A DNA stretch of 64,000 nt from Catellatospora sp. TT07R-123 (GTDB lineage: Bacteria; Actinomycetota; Actinomycetes; Mycobacteriales; Micromonosporaceae). Positions 49,943-59,247 of this stretch are shown here, in pieces. Made by a program: the position numbers and the translations under genes. Location of the stretch: contig NZ_BNEM01000001.1 of the NCBI RefSeq assembly GCF_018327705.1, positions 2,914,001 to 2,978,000 of the forward strand, given 5' to 3'. The notes beneath the pieces were generated by a model. That model was given only the letters and a program-made list of their open reading frames with translations. It searched no databases and had not been told where the DNA came from. Every line of letters begins with the position of its first letter. The first letter of the stretch is position 1.

Positions 49943-51172
49943 TCAGGTGGTGGTGAACAGGTCGGTGCGTACCTGGGCGCGCGGGTTGCCGAAGCAGACC
50001 AGGCGCGCCAGGCGGTGGCGCAGCGGTGTGCGCCCGATCAGGGCGGTCGCGGCCAGCCGGGCCGACGGGGCGACGCCCCGGCCCAGCACGCCGCGCGCGT
50101 GCTGCTGCTGGAGCCGGATCACCCGGCGGGCGTCGGCCAGCCGCGGCTCGGTGTAGGACCGCAGCGCCTCGGCGCGGACCACGTCGGTGCCGGGCTCGCG
50201 CAACTGCTCGACCAGCACCGGGTGGGCCAGCGCCGCGTCCTGCAGCGCCAGGTTGATGCCCTGCGCCGCCAGCGGGCCGTGCGTGTGCGCGGCGTCGCCG
50301 AGCAGCAGCAGGCCGTCGCGGGCCCAGCGCCGCGCGGTGCCGGTGAAGACGTCGAGCAGGCTGAGGTCGGCCAGGCCCCGGATGTGGGTACGGACCCCGT
50401 CGGCGTACTCCGGTGCCGCCCGGTACAGCTCCTCGCGGAACCGCTCGAACGGCCGCTCCGCGAACGCGGGGTAGCCGCCGTGCGGCAGCGCCCAGCCCAG
50501 CTGCACCGCGTCCGGGTGGGCGCCATGGCTGAGCAGCATCCGCCCGCCCCCGCCGCGTACGGTCAGCGCCGTCGGGGCGCCGCCGGGCGCGGGCAGCCGG
50601 AACCACAGCAGGTCGAAGTCGGCCGCCTCGCGGCGGTCGTAGCGGATGCCCGCGAGCTGCCGGGTCTTGGAGTAGCGCCCGTCGGCGCCGACCACGCAGC
50701 GGGAGTTGACCGTGACCAGGCCGCCGGGCCCAGTGAACACCGCGCCGCGCACCCCCTGCGGGGTCCGCAGCAGGTCGGTGACCCGGTGCCCGTCGAGGTA
50801 GCGGAACAGCGGCTGCCGCCGGCAGGCGGCCAGCAGCTCCCGCAGCAGGTGCGGCTGCGGGATGCCGAGCAGCCGGGCGTACGGGCCCGGCAGCGCCCGG
50901 TAGTCGACGTCCAGCACCGGTGCGCCGTGCCGGTGCAGCCGCAGCCGGTCGTGGGCGTGGCAGCCCCGGGCGCTGGCCGGCTCCAGCACCCCGAGCTGGT
51001 CGAGCACCGCCTGGCCGCCCGGTTGCAGCAGCTCGCCGCGAAACGACCGGTCGAACGAGACCGATTTCTCGGCCAGCACCACGTCGACCCCGGAACGGGC
51101 GAGCAGCAGCGCCATGGCCAGCCCGGCCGGTCCGGCCCCGACCACGCAGACGTCGGTCGACAGGGTCGCCAT
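49943..51172 (-). CDS. FAD-dependent aromatic polyketide monooxygenase
   Basis: 409 residues. FAD motif VVGAGPAGLAMALLLARSG at the N-terminus, VVGADGRYSKTR in the middle and LLLGDAAHTHGPLAAQGINLALQDA (GD motif) near 285 identify a group A flavoprotein hydroxylase. It lacks the thioredoxin-like third domain of many PgaE/MtmOIV-type enzymes. Expected to hydroxylate an aromatic ring at the cost of NAD(P)H and O2. GGAGG lies upstream of the ATG. Confidence 0.9.
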   Translation of the reverse strand: MATLSTDVCVVGAGPAGLAMALLLARSGVDVVLAEKSVSFDRSFRGELLQPGGQAVLDQLGVLEPASARGCHAHDRLRLHRHGAPVLDVDYRALPGPYARLLGIPQPHLLRELLAACRRQPLFRYLDGHRVTDLLRTPQGVRGAVFTGPGGLVTVNSRCVVGADGRYSKTRQLAGIRYDRREAADFDLLWFRLPAPGGAPTALTVRGGGGRMLLSHGAHPDAVQLGWALPHGGYPAFAERPFERFREELYRAAPEYADGVRTHIRGLADLSLLDVFTGTARRWARDGLLLLGDAAHTHGPLAAQGINLALQDAALAHPVLVEQLREPGTDVVRAEALRSYTEPRLADARRVIRLQQQHARGVLGRGVAPSARLAATALIGRTPLRHRLARLVCFGNPRAQVRTDLFTTT

Positions 51173-51201
51173 GGCGCCGCCTCCTCTCCTCGGAACTCGG
51201 G

Positions 51202-52563
51202 TCAGACCGCGACGGGCTCGGCGGTGAGCTCGCCGACCAGCGACGTGTCGTGCGTGCCCGCGATGAACCGCGGATGGTCCAGCACGGTCAGCAGGAAGTC
51301 GCGGTTGGTCGCCAGCCCCGGCCCCTCGGCCTGGAACTCGGCCAGGGCCCGGCGCATCCGGGCCAGGGCCTGCGGCCGGTCGGGTGCCCAGACGCACAGC
51401 TTGGCCAGCAGCGGGTCGTAGGCGGGCGAGATCCGGCCCCCGGCGTACGCGTCGGTGTCGACGCGGACGAACGGGCCGCCGGGCAGCCGCAGCTTCTCGA
51501 TGCGCCCCGGCGCGGGCACGAAGCCCCGGGCCGGGTCCTCGGCGTTGATCCGGCACTCGATCGCCGCCCCGCGCGGGACCAGCGTGTCCTGGGTGAGCTC
51601 CAGCCGCTCGCCCGCGGCGACCAGCAGCTGCTGGCGGACGATGTCCACACCGTGGGTGAGCTCGGTGACCGGGTGCTCCACCTGGATCCGGCAGTTGATC
51701 TCCATGAAGTGGTAGCCGCCGTCGGGGTCGACCAGGAACTCGAACGTGCCCGCCCCGACGTAGCCCGCGGCCAGTGCGCCGCGCAGCGCCGCCTCGCCCA
51801 TGGCCTGCCTGGTCGCCTCCGGCAGCAGCGGCGCCGGGGTCTCCTCGATGATCTTCTGGCGGCGCCGCTGGGCCGAGCAGTCGCGCTGCCCCAGGTGCAC
51901 GGCGTTGCCGTACTGGTCGCACAGCACCTGGACCTCGACGTGGCGGGCCGCGGGCAGGAACCGCTCCAGGTAGAGCCGGTCGTCGCCGAACAGGCTCTGC
52001 GCCGTGCACCGGGCCTCGCGCAACTGCGCGATGAACTTCTCCGGATCGGTGATCGCGACCATGCCGCGCCCGCCGCCCCCGGCGACGGCCTTGACCATCA
52101 CCGGGTAGCCGATCTCGGCGGCCAGCCGGGCCGCACCGTCCGGGCAGGTCACCGGCCCGCTGCTGCCGGGCAGCACCGGCAGCCCGGCCGCGGCCATGGT
52201 CGAGCGGGCGACGGCCTTGTCGCCCAGGCGGTCGATGACAGGTCCGGGCGGCCCCACGAAGGTGATGCCGTACGCCTCGCACGCCTCGGCGAAGTCGCCG
52301 ACCTCGGACAGGAAGCCGTAGCCCGGGTGCACCGCGTCGGCGCCGGTGCGCCGGGCCGCCTCCAGGATCGCGGCGATGTCGAGATAGCTGCTGCGGGCCG
52401 GTCCCGGCCCGATGCAGACCGCGTCGTCGGCGGCCTGCACCACGGCCGAGTCCCGGTCCTCGGTGGAGTAGACGGCCACGACCCGCAGCCCCAGCTCCCG
52501 GCAGGTGCGCGCGATCCGCAGGGCGATCTCGCCCCGGTTGGCGATGAGCACGGTGGTGAACAC
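51202..52563 (-). CDS. accC: Biotin carboxylase subunit of acetyl-CoA carboxylase
   Basis: 453 residues, the bacterial AccC length. MFTTVLIANRGEIALRIARTCRELG start, glycine-rich ATP loop KAVAGGGGRGM, FMEINCRIQVEHPVTE and RINAEDP are all intact. It carboxylates biotin on BCCP using ATP and bicarbonate. The operon also holds separate BCCP and carboxyltransferase genes, so a full acetyl-CoA carboxylase is dedicated to malonyl-CoA for the polyketide, as in jadomycin-type clusters. Confidence 0.93.
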   Translation of the reverse strand: MFTTVLIANRGEIALRIARTCRELGLRVVAVYSTEDRDSAVVQAADDAVCIGPGPARSSYLDIAAILEAARRTGADAVHPGYGFLSEVGDFAEACEAYGITFVGPPGPVIDRLGDKAVARSTMAAAGLPVLPGSSGPVTCPDGAARLAAEIGYPVMVKAVAGGGGRGMVAITDPEKFIAQLREARCTAQSLFGDDRLYLERFLPAARHVEVQVLCDQYGNAVHLGQRDCSAQRRRQKIIEETPAPLLPEATRQAMGEAALRGALAAGYVGAGTFEFLVDPDGGYHFMEINCRIQVEHPVTELTHGVDIVRQQLLVAAGERLELTQDTLVPRGAAIECRINAEDPARGFVPAPGRIEKLRLPGGPFVRVDTDAYAGGRISPAYDPLLAKLCVWAPDRPQALARMRRALAEFQAEGPGLATNRDFLLTVLDHPRFIAGTHDTSLVGELTAEPVAV

Positions 52564-52575
52564 GGCGCTCCCCCG

Positions 52576-53172
52576 CTACCGCTGGTGTCCGGCGGCGAGG
52601 CTGAACAGCCGGTCGCCGTACTCGACGGAGGTGCCGTCGGCGGCGTGGATCGCCACGATCCGGCCGTCGGACTCCGCCTCGACCGGGATCATCAGCTTCA
52701 TCACCTCGATGATCGCGACCTGCTGGCCCCGCAGGACCACGTCGCCCTCCATCACGAACGGCGCCGTCCCGGGCTCCGGTGACCGGTAGAACGTGCCGAC
52801 CGTGGTGGCGCACAGGTCGCGCTGGCCGGCCGGCGGCGCTGCCGGCGCCTCCACCGCTTCGTACGGTGCGGCCTGCGCCGGGGCGGGCGGCGCCGCGGAC
52901 AGCGCCGCGGGATGCACGGCGGGCGCGGGCACCACGAACGGTGCGGGCGCCGCCGCGGGTGCGGCGGTGGCCCACTCCATCTCGACCACCACCTCCCCCG
53001 CCCGGATGCGCAGCGCGCTGGGCTGCACGTCCACCTGCGCCAGCAGCTGCTGGGCGCTGCGGCGGACGTCGTCGAGGTCGTCGGCGACCGTACGGGTCAC
53101 CTCGGGCAGTCCGGCGATCTGGTCGCCGGGGCAGGTCATCGCGGGCATGGACGGATCGAGAAGACCGGTCAC
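52576..53172 (-). CDS. accB: Biotin carboxyl carrier protein
   Basis: 198 residues from GTG 53172, overlapping the carboxyltransferase stop (GTGA). A helical N-terminus, a Pro/Ala-rich hinge (about 75-115) and a C-terminal biotinyl domain with EVMKLM (the Lys is biotinylated) are visible; the thumb is present ([14 protein letters not shown]). It carries CO2 between biotin carboxylase and carboxyltransferase. Confidence 0.9.
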   Translation of the reverse strand: MTGLLDPSMPAMTCPGDQIAGLPEVTRTVADDLDDVRRSAQQLLAQVDVQPSALRIRAGEVVVEMEWATAAPAAAPAPFVVPAPAVHPAALSAAPPAPAQAAPYEAVEAPAAPPAGQRDLCATTVGTFYRSPEPGTAPFVMEGDVVLRGQQVAIIEVMKLMIPVEAESDGRIVAIHAADGTSVEYGDRLFSLAAGHQR

Positions 53173-54878
53173 CGTACCCCTCCTTCGGTGCTGACCAGCA
53201 GCTCTTCGGCGTGCTGGTGCCGGCGGCCGAACCGGCGGAACCGGGCGCGGCGCGCGGCGACCAGTGCGGTCCCGTGGCATCCGGCCAGCTCGCTCAGTTC
53301 GGCATGGACCGCGTCGCGCAGCAGGAGCGCCGCGGCGGCGTGGTCGGCCTCGGCGCCGCCGGGCGGCTCCAAGATGACGCCCTCGACGATCCCGAGCTCC
53401 AGCAGCGACCGCGCGTCGATGCGCAGCGCCTGGGCGGCCGCGGGCGCGGCGGCCGGGTCGCGCCACAGGATCGCGGCGCACCCCTCGGGACTGATCACGG
53501 TGTAGACGGCGTTTTCGAGCATCAGGACCCGGTCGGCCACCGCGATGCCCAGCGCACCGCCGCTGCACCCCTCGCCGGTGATCACGGTGACCACCGGCAC
53601 CGGCAGCGAACCCATCAGGCGCAGGTTCTCCGCGATCGCGGTGGCCTGCCCGCGCTCCTCGGCGTCGACCCCCGGGTACGCCCCGGGCGTGTCCACCAGC
53701 GTCACCACCGGCAGCCCCCACTTGGCGGCCAGCCGCAGCAGCCGGGCGGCCTTGCGGTAGCCCGCCGGGTGGGCCATGCCGTAGTTGCGGGCGGCCAGGT
53801 CCCGGGTGGTGTGCCCCTTCTCGTGCCCGATGACCAGCACCGGGCTGCCGTTGAGCCGCCCGACGCCGCCGATGATGGCGGGGCAGTCGCCGCCGACCCG
53901 GTCGCCGTGCAGCTCCTCGAAGTCGTCGAGCATCAGCGACAGGTAGTCCGACGTGGTCGGCCGCCGGATGTCGCGCGCCCGGCGCACCACCTCCCACGCC
54001 CGGCGCTCGGGCAGCAGTTCCGGTTCGCGCACGACGACGGGCGCGACCGGGTCGGGCGGGGAGTCGGCCGGGCGCCGGGCGGCGATGGAGAGCAGCCGCC
54101 CGAGCCGGTGCCGCAGCGCCGGCCGCGGGCAGATCAGATCCAGGAAGCCGTGTTCGAGCAGCTTCTCGGCAGTCTGGAAGCCCGGCGGCAGTTGCTGGCC
54201 GATGGTCTGCGCGATGACCCGCGGCCCGGCGAAGCCGAGCCGGGCGCCGGGCTCGGCGACCAGGACGTCGCCGAGCATCGCGTACGACGCCGCGACGCCC
54301 CCGTAGGTCGGGTCCGTGACCAGGCACAGCGTCGGCAGTCCCGCCTCGTCGAGCTGGTGCAGCGCCTGCGCCGTCTTGGCCATCTGCATCAGGCCGATGA
54401 CGCCCTCCTGCATGCGTACCCCGCCGGAGGCGGTGACCAGCAGCAGCGGCAGGCGCTCGGCCAGCGCCGTCTCGGCGGCCAGGGTGATGTGCTCGCCGAC
54501 CGCGGCGGACAGGCTGCCGCCGAGGAACCGGAAGTCCATCACCGCGGCCACCACCGGCACCCCGGTGATCCGCATCCGGCAGCAGACGACCGCCTCGGGC
54601 AGCCCGGTGGCGTGCCGGGCGTCGGCGATACGCTGCGGATACGGCTTGTGGTCGACGAAACCCAGCGGATCCTCGGCGACGGTGACGGGGTCCAGCGGGT
54701 CCACCGAGCCGGGATCGGCCAGCATGGCCAGCCGGTCCGGGGCGCTCAGCGGCTGGCAGTGCCCGCACCGCGGGCACACGCCGTGGCTGCGCGACAGGCG
54801 CTTGGCGTAACTCACGCCCTGGCACCGGCCGCACGACACCCACGGGACCGGCGGGTCCGCGGGCTGCGCCCCGGTCAC
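53169..54878 (-). CDS. accDA: Acetyl-CoA carboxylase carboxyltransferase, fused beta-alpha subunits
   Basis: 569 residues. The N-terminus has an AccD-type zinc ribbon (CGRC...CPRC), then the beta half (about 60-270: [36 protein letters not shown]). The alpha half (about 285-569) has [24 protein letters not shown] and [17 protein letters not shown]. It transfers the carboxyl group from biotin to acetyl-CoA, giving malonyl-CoA. The fused form is common in polyketide clusters. The GTG overlaps the ACP stop (GTGA), tying its supply to the carrier protein. Confidence 0.92.
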   Translation of the reverse strand: MTGAQPADPPVPWVSCGRCQGVSYAKRLSRSHGVCPRCGHCQPLSAPDRLAMLADPGSVDPLDPVTVAEDPLGFVDHKPYPQRIADARHATGLPEAVVCCRMRITGVPVVAAVMDFRFLGGSLSAAVGEHITLAAETALAERLPLLLVTASGGVRMQEGVIGLMQMAKTAQALHQLDEAGLPTLCLVTDPTYGGVAASYAMLGDVLVAEPGARLGFAGPRVIAQTIGQQLPPGFQTAEKLLEHGFLDLICPRPALRHRLGRLLSIAARRPADSPPDPVAPVVVREPELLPERRAWEVVRRARDIRRPTTSDYLSLMLDDFEELHGDRVGGDCPAIIGGVGRLNGSPVLVIGHEKGHTTRDLAARNYGMAHPAGYRKAARLLRLAAKWGLPVVTLVDTPGAYPGVDAEERGQATAIAENLRLMGSLPVPVVTVITGEGCSGGALGIAVADRVLMLENAVYTVISPEGCAAILWRDPAAAPAAAQALRIDARSLLELGIVEGVILEPPGGAEADHAAAALLLRDAVHAELSELAGCHGTALVAARRARFRRFGRRHQHAEELLVSTEGGVR

Positions 54879-55138
54879 GACCGGACCGACCGGGCCGTGC
54901 CGACCAGATCGATCAGCTGCGCGGGCGTACGGATGGCGAGCACCGCGTCGTCGGGCAGCTTGATACTCAGGTCGCGCTGTAGCCGGGCGGTGGTCTCCAG
55001 CAGGGCCAGCGAGTCGTAGCCCAGGTCGGCGAAGCTGGTCTGGCTGATGTCGCCGTCGAGGTCGACGCTGGACGCCCCGGCGACGTCGCGCAGGACGCGC
55101 CGGACGTCCTCGATGGTGAACTCGGACATGGTGGACAT
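54875..55138 (-). CDS. Type II polyketide acyl carrier protein
   Basis: 87 residues. [10 protein letters not shown] at 39-48 carries the phosphopantetheine serine (Ser43). Leu at -3 and Leu/Ala after fit PKS ACPs. The growing poly-beta-ketone chain is held here for KS-alpha/CLF. Unusually it is in the divergent operon rather than directly behind the ketosynthase pair, and it is coupled to the carboxyltransferase gene. Confidence 0.93.
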   Translation of the reverse strand: MSTMSEFTIEDVRRVLRDVAGASSVDLDGDISQTSFADLGYDSLALLETTARLQRDLSIKLPDDAVLAIRTPAQLIDLVGTARSVRS

Positions 55139-55160
55139 GGCAGAACCTCCTTCGGCGAGA

Positions 55161-55454
55161 TCAGGCGTTGACGGGCTCCACGACGGCGTCGTACAGGTCG
55201 TGTTCCGGGACGGCCACGGCGGCCAGCTCGCGCACGTGCCCCCGGAACCCGTCGGTGGCCACGGCTTTGGCGTGGTCGGCGGCGTCGGCCCACTGGACCG
55301 TCTCGACGAACACGTTGGGTTCGCGCCGCGAGCGGTAGCACTGGCGGCCCAGGAACCCCGGCTGCGCCGACATGTAGTTGTTCAGGTTGCGCATGACGTG
55401 CTCGAACTGTGCGACGTCGCCGCGGACGGTGAGCCGGTTGATGAAGGTGACCAT
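55161..55454 (-). CDS. ABM-type (antibiotic biosynthesis) monooxygenase
   Basis: 97 residues, a ferredoxin-like dimeric alpha+beta barrel: MVTFINRLTVRGDVAQFEHVMRN, PGFLGRQCYRS and VFVETVQWADAADHAKAV. Cofactor-less members oxidise anthrones to quinones (ActVA-ORF6, TcmH types); others act as cyclases. GAAGAGGAGA precedes the ATG. The likely task is quinone formation on the polyketide core (inference). Confidence 0.87.
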   Translation of the reverse strand: MVTFINRLTVRGDVAQFEHVMRNLNNYMSAQPGFLGRQCYRSRREPNVFVETVQWADAADHAKAVATDGFRGHVRELAAVAVPEHDLYDAVVEPVNA

Positions 55455-55468
55455 GGTGTTTCTCCTCT

Positions 55469-57169
55469 TCAGACGGTGTTCTGGTGGGTGGGGGCGGCGA
55501 GCAGCCGCCCATGCAGCTGGGTGCGGATGTCGCGGCGGCGCACCTTGCCGGTGGCCGAGCGCGGGATCTCCCGGACCAGTTCGATGCCGTGCAGGTGCTG
55601 GTAGTCGGGCAGCTGCCCGTTGACGAAGGCCATGACCTCGTCGCCGGTGACGTCCTCGTCGTCGGTGACGACCAGCGCGTACGCGACCGCGCCGCGCTCG
55701 GCGTGGGGCAGGTCGACGACCATGCAGTCCACGACGGCCGGATGCCGGGCGACGGTGCGCTCGACCTCGACCGGCGACACCAGCCAGTTGTCGCACTTGA
55801 AGACGTCCTTGAGCCGGTCGACCAGGAACAGCGTCCCCTCGGTGTCGACGTAGCCCACGTCGCCGGTGTCGAACCAGCCGCCGGCGTCGACGGGCCGGTG
55901 CACCGAGCCGTCGGCGGCCAGGTAGCCGGCCATCACCTGCGGCCCCGACACCTGCACCTCGCCCGGCTGGCCGGGCGGCAGCGGCTGCCGGGTGTCCAGG
56001 TCGACCACCCGGCATTCCGTGCCCGGGACCGGTCGGCCCACCGAGCCCGGCTGCGGCGCGTCGATGCGGTCGCAGTGGGTCAGCGGCGAGGTCTCGGCCA
56101 GGCCGTACCCCTGGATCACGGGCACGCCCAGCGCGGTCGACAGCCGCGCCGCCGCGGACGGCGACAGTGCCGATCCGCCCGACAGCACGGCCCGCGTCGT
56201 CGGCAGCTGCCAGCCCGGCAGGCGCGGGTCGCCGGCCATCCGGGCCAGCCGCACCGGCAGGCTGTAGAAGTGGGTGGCCCCGGTGGTGCGGGCCAGCGCC
56301 ACCGCCTCGGCCGGGTCCCCGGCCGGGCACAGCACCTGGGTCGACCCGGCGCACACGGCCGAGTTCAGGTGCATCGGGTGGTACGTGGGCAGGTGGTTCA
56401 GGCCGACCGTGGTCGCCCCGAGCCCGTGCGCGAGCGCTACCTGCGCCGCGTTGTAGACGGCGTTGCGGTGGCTGAGCAGCACCGCCTTGGGCCGCCCGGT
56501 GGTGCCGCTGGTGAACTGCGCGACCGCCACCGCGTCCGGATCAGACCGGTGCTCGGGCGCGGGTGCCGGCCGGTGCCGCCGGGCCATGCCCGCCAGCGTG
56601 AACAGGCCGCCCTCGCCGGGCCGGTCCAGGTAGACCACGTGGCGCAGGTTGGGCAGGTCGAGCCGGATGGCGCGCAGCCGGTCGGCCATGTCCGCGACCG
56701 CGACCAGGACCCGTACGTCGGCCGACTCCAGCACCCAGTGCAGCTCGTCGGCGCCCTGGAGCGGGTTGACCACCGCGCAGACGTGTCCGGCCCGGACGGT
56801 GCCGTAGTAGGCGACCGCGAACGCCGGGTCCAGCGCGGCGGCCACCCCGACCATGGACGCCCCGCCGAGCGCGGTGGCGCCGTGCGGCCGCTGCGGCAGC
56901 AGCTCCAGCAGCGCCGCGGCGAAGTTGTCCGCGGCCGCGTCGAGCGCGGCGAACGACACCGTGCGCAGGCCCGACTTGATCGCCGCCCGGCCCGGCGCGG
57001 TCCGGGCGGCGTGGCGCAGCATCCCGTCCAGGGTTCCCCCGCCGCGCTCCAGCACCGCCGCGAGCCGCCGCGCCGGATCGTCGTCCGGATCGGTCAGCAC
57101 CGCCCCGGGCAGGACCCCGCGCAACAGGGCCGGGTCGGGCGGCGCACCGGCCACCGTGGACTCAGGCAT
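55469..57169 (-). CDS. AMP-dependent acyl-CoA synthetase/ligase
   Basis: 566 residues. Adenylation motifs: FTSGTTGRPKAVLLSHRN (P-loop), QGYGLAETSPLTH, GWFDTGDVGYVDTEG, VDRLKDVFK and catalytic lysine in RSATGKVRRRD. It activates a carboxylic acid as acyl-AMP and then CoA thioester. In the operon it may load an unusual starter acid, salvage a shunt acid or form an amide. Its start overlaps the ARO/CYC stop by eight bases. Confidence 0.9.
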   Translation of the reverse strand: MPESTVAGAPPDPALLRGVLPGAVLTDPDDDPARRLAAVLERGGGTLDGMLRHAARTAPGRAAIKSGLRTVSFAALDAAADNFAAALLELLPQRPHGATALGGASMVGVAAALDPAFAVAYYGTVRAGHVCAVVNPLQGADELHWVLESADVRVLVAVADMADRLRAIRLDLPNLRHVVYLDRPGEGGLFTLAGMARRHRPAPAPEHRSDPDAVAVAQFTSGTTGRPKAVLLSHRNAVYNAAQVALAHGLGATTVGLNHLPTYHPMHLNSAVCAGSTQVLCPAGDPAEAVALARTTGATHFYSLPVRLARMAGDPRLPGWQLPTTRAVLSGGSALSPSAAARLSTALGVPVIQGYGLAETSPLTHCDRIDAPQPGSVGRPVPGTECRVVDLDTRQPLPPGQPGEVQVSGPQVMAGYLAADGSVHRPVDAGGWFDTGDVGYVDTEGTLFLVDRLKDVFKCDNWLVSPVEVERTVARHPAVVDCMVVDLPHAERGAVAYALVVTDDEDVTGDEVMAFVNGQLPDYQHLHGIELVREIPRSATGKVRRRDIRTQLHGRLLAAPTHQNTV

Positions 57170-58085
57170 GCGCCGGCTCCTCGGCGAACGCCTGGGCGTG
57201 GCGCAGCGTCTGGAGCGAGTTGGTGCTGAGCACGCGGCGCAGGTAGCGGCGCGCGTCGGCGACGGTGGTGTCCGCGCCGAGCAGGTTCAGCGCGTCCGGC
57301 CTGATGGTGGCGGTGTGCCGGGCGGTGACGGTGACGCCTTCGGGCGTGGTCTGGAAGTGCCAGTGCCCGGTGTGCGCGTCGAGCAGCTTGGGCAGCCCGA
57401 TCTGCTTGTAGATGATCTTGTGCGGCAGGCAGATCCGCACCGAGCGGGTGGTGTGCGCGCGGCCCTCCGGGGTCACCGTGTCCATGTCGAAGAACTGCAC
57501 GCCGGGCTGGTCCTCGGTCATGGTCAGCGCGGTCACGTGCGGCACCCGCTCGGGCCACTTGTCGGCGTCGTACAGGAAGCCGTACACCGCGTCGGTGCTG
57601 CCCGCGATGAACAGCGGGTCCTCGAAGTGGACCACCAGCTCCTTGAGCTGGTCCCAGTTCTCGGCGATCTGGCCGACCCGGGCGATCAGCTCGTCGGCGG
57701 CGGCCAGGTGCGCGGCCACGGCCTCGCGGCCGGCGTTGCTGTTCTGGCTGTCGGCGCGCAGGGTCAGCTCCGCCTCGCAGGTGCCGTCGGCCGCCGGGCG
57801 GAAGCGCCACTGGATGCTCGACGCGGTCAGCGGGGCGGCGCAGTCGACCTGGTCGTAGGTCACGGTCAGGCCGCTGCGGTCCAGGGTGCGGCGGCTGGAC
57901 CAGTGGCGCACCCCGTCGCCCTCCAGCGCCCACCAGCGCACGATGTCGCCGTCCTCCTCGGCGTAGACGCCGTCGGGGAAGAACTGCGGCCAGTGCCGCA
58001 GGTCGGTGACGATCTCGAAGGCCACCGCGGCGGGTGCCTTCAGCGTCGCGGTGCGGGTCTCGGTGCGGTTGGTGCTCTTGGACAT
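57162..58085 (-). CDS. Di-domain polyketide aromatase/cyclase (SRPBCC fold)
   Basis: 307 residues with two START/Bet v1-like halves (about 1-150 and 155-307): ATLKAPAAVAFEIVTDLRHWPQFFPDGV and later EDPLFIAGSTDAVYGFLYDADKWPERVPHV. This is the layout of first-ring aromatase/cyclases such as ActVII or Gris ORF4, which normally follow a C9 ketoreductase. GAAGGAG lies before the ATG. It is the first gene of the long biosynthetic operon, directly downstream of the SARP-type boxes. No ketoreductase is encoded nearby, which is unexpected. Confidence 0.92.
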   Translation of the reverse strand: MSKSTNRTETRTATLKAPAAVAFEIVTDLRHWPQFFPDGVYAEEDGDIVRWWALEGDGVRHWSSRRTLDRSGLTVTYDQVDCAAPLTASSIQWRFRPAADGTCEAELTLRADSQNSNAGREAVAAHLAAADELIARVGQIAENWDQLKELVVHFEDPLFIAGSTDAVYGFLYDADKWPERVPHVTALTMTEDQPGVQFFDMDTVTPEGRAHTTRSVRICLPHKIIYKQIGLPKLLDAHTGHWHFQTTPEGVTVTARHTATIRPDALNLLGADTTVADARRYLRRVLSTNSLQTLRHAQAFAEEPAHA

Positions 58086-58159
58086 GGGTGCTCCTTCGGA
58101 TCTGGTGGGCCGCACGGTGGCGCGGCGGACCGGTCTGTGAGAAACCGTCGCAGTCCGCG

Positions 58160-58188
58160 GCTTGAGGCCCGGTCGAGTCCGACTTGAA
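58160..58188. promoter_or_regulatory. Three SARP-type direct repeats, 11-bp period
   Basis: GCTTGAG (58160-58166), GGTCGAG (58171-58177) and ACTTGAA (58182-58188) are exactly 11 bp apart, i.e. on one face of the helix. The core T(T/C)GA(G/A) matches the TCGAG heptamers bound by ActII-ORF4/DnrI-type SARPs. They lie between the ARO/CYC and SARP genes and can serve either promoter. Confidence 0.65.
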
Positions 58189-58336
58189 TGCCCAGGTCAG
58201 GCCACATGGGTCGCAGAAAAACCCAAACGGCCAATTATGTGGAAATCCGACCAAGAGCTCATGAAACGCCAATAGTGGGGGAGGTGGGTCTTCCCACCGC
58301 ACCGACCGGCTCGCCAGTGTCCTCCGGGGGTTACAC

Positions 58337-59179
58337 ATGCTGTTTCGGGTACTCGGACCGCTGACCGTACGGTCGGCCGTCGCCACCGGCGAGCTCACCG
58401 CACCCAAGCCCCGCAAGGCGCTGGCCCTGCTGCTGATGCACGCCGACCGGGTCGTGCCCACCGACGTGCTCGCCACCGAGCTGTGGGACGACGAACCGCC
58501 CGCCAGCGCGCAGACCACGCTCCAGACCTACATCCTGCAGATCCGGCGGATGCTGGCCCGCGCGTTCGCGCTGGACTCGGCCGCCGTGGCCCGGGACCTG
58601 CTGGTCACCGCGTCCGACGGCTACCGGCTGTGCGTGCGCGACCGGCCCGGCGCCTGCGGCGACGAGCTGGACCTGCACGCGTACGAGCGCCTGGCCGCCG
58701 ACGGCCGGCTCGCCACCGCGTGCGGCGACCACGCCCGCGCCGCGCACCTGTTCGGCCAGGCCCTCGACGTGTGGCGCGGTGCCGCACTGGTCGACGTCCG
58801 GGTGGGCGCGGTGCTGCGGGTCGAGGTGCGGCGGCTGGAGGAGCACCGGCTCTCGATCTGGAAACAGCGCATCGACGCCGACCTGGCCCTGGACCGCCAC
58901 CACGAGATCCTGGGCGAGCTGAGCAGCCTCGCCGCCCGGCATCCGCTGCACGAGGACCTCCAGGCCCAGTACATGATCGCGCTGTACCGGGCCGGGCGGC
59001 GCACCGACGCCCTGGCCGCGTTCCATCAGCTGCGCGGGGTGCTGCTCGACGACCTCGGCCTGGAGCCGTCGCGCCGGATGCAGTCCATCCAGCACGCCAT
59101 CCTCACCGCCGACCCCGCCCTGGACACCTCGCCCGCGTACGCCGAGGCCGGGGTCCTGGCCGGCGCGGGCGCGCGCTGA
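58337..59179 (+). CDS. SARP-family pathway activator
   Basis: 280 residues. OmpR-type winged helix (about 1-95: [42 protein letters not shown]) followed by a bacterial transcriptional activation domain (about 100-255: [51 protein letters not shown]). This is ActII-ORF4 size without further domains. It should activate the polyketide operons through the 11-bp repeats. The KS-alpha gene follows 68 bp downstream and may be read from the same promoter. Confidence 0.93.
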   Translation: MLFRVLGPLTVRSAVATGELTAPKPRKALALLLMHADRVVPTDVLATELWDDEPPASAQTTLQTYILQIRRMLARAFALDSAAVARDLLVTASDGYRLCVRDRPGACGDELDLHAYERLAADGRLATACGDHARAAHLFGQALDVWRGAALVDVRVGAVLRVEVRRLEEHRLSIWKQRIDADLALDRHHEILGELSSLAARHPLHEDLQAQYMIALYRAGRRTDALAAFHQLRGVLLDDLGLEPSRRMQSIQHAILTADPALDTSPAYAEAGVLAGAGAR

Positions 59180-59247
59180 AGCCGTTCTCCAGCGGTCGCC
59201 AGCCGGGGCTGGACGCCACTCGATCAAAGCCGACACAGGAGGCCCGT

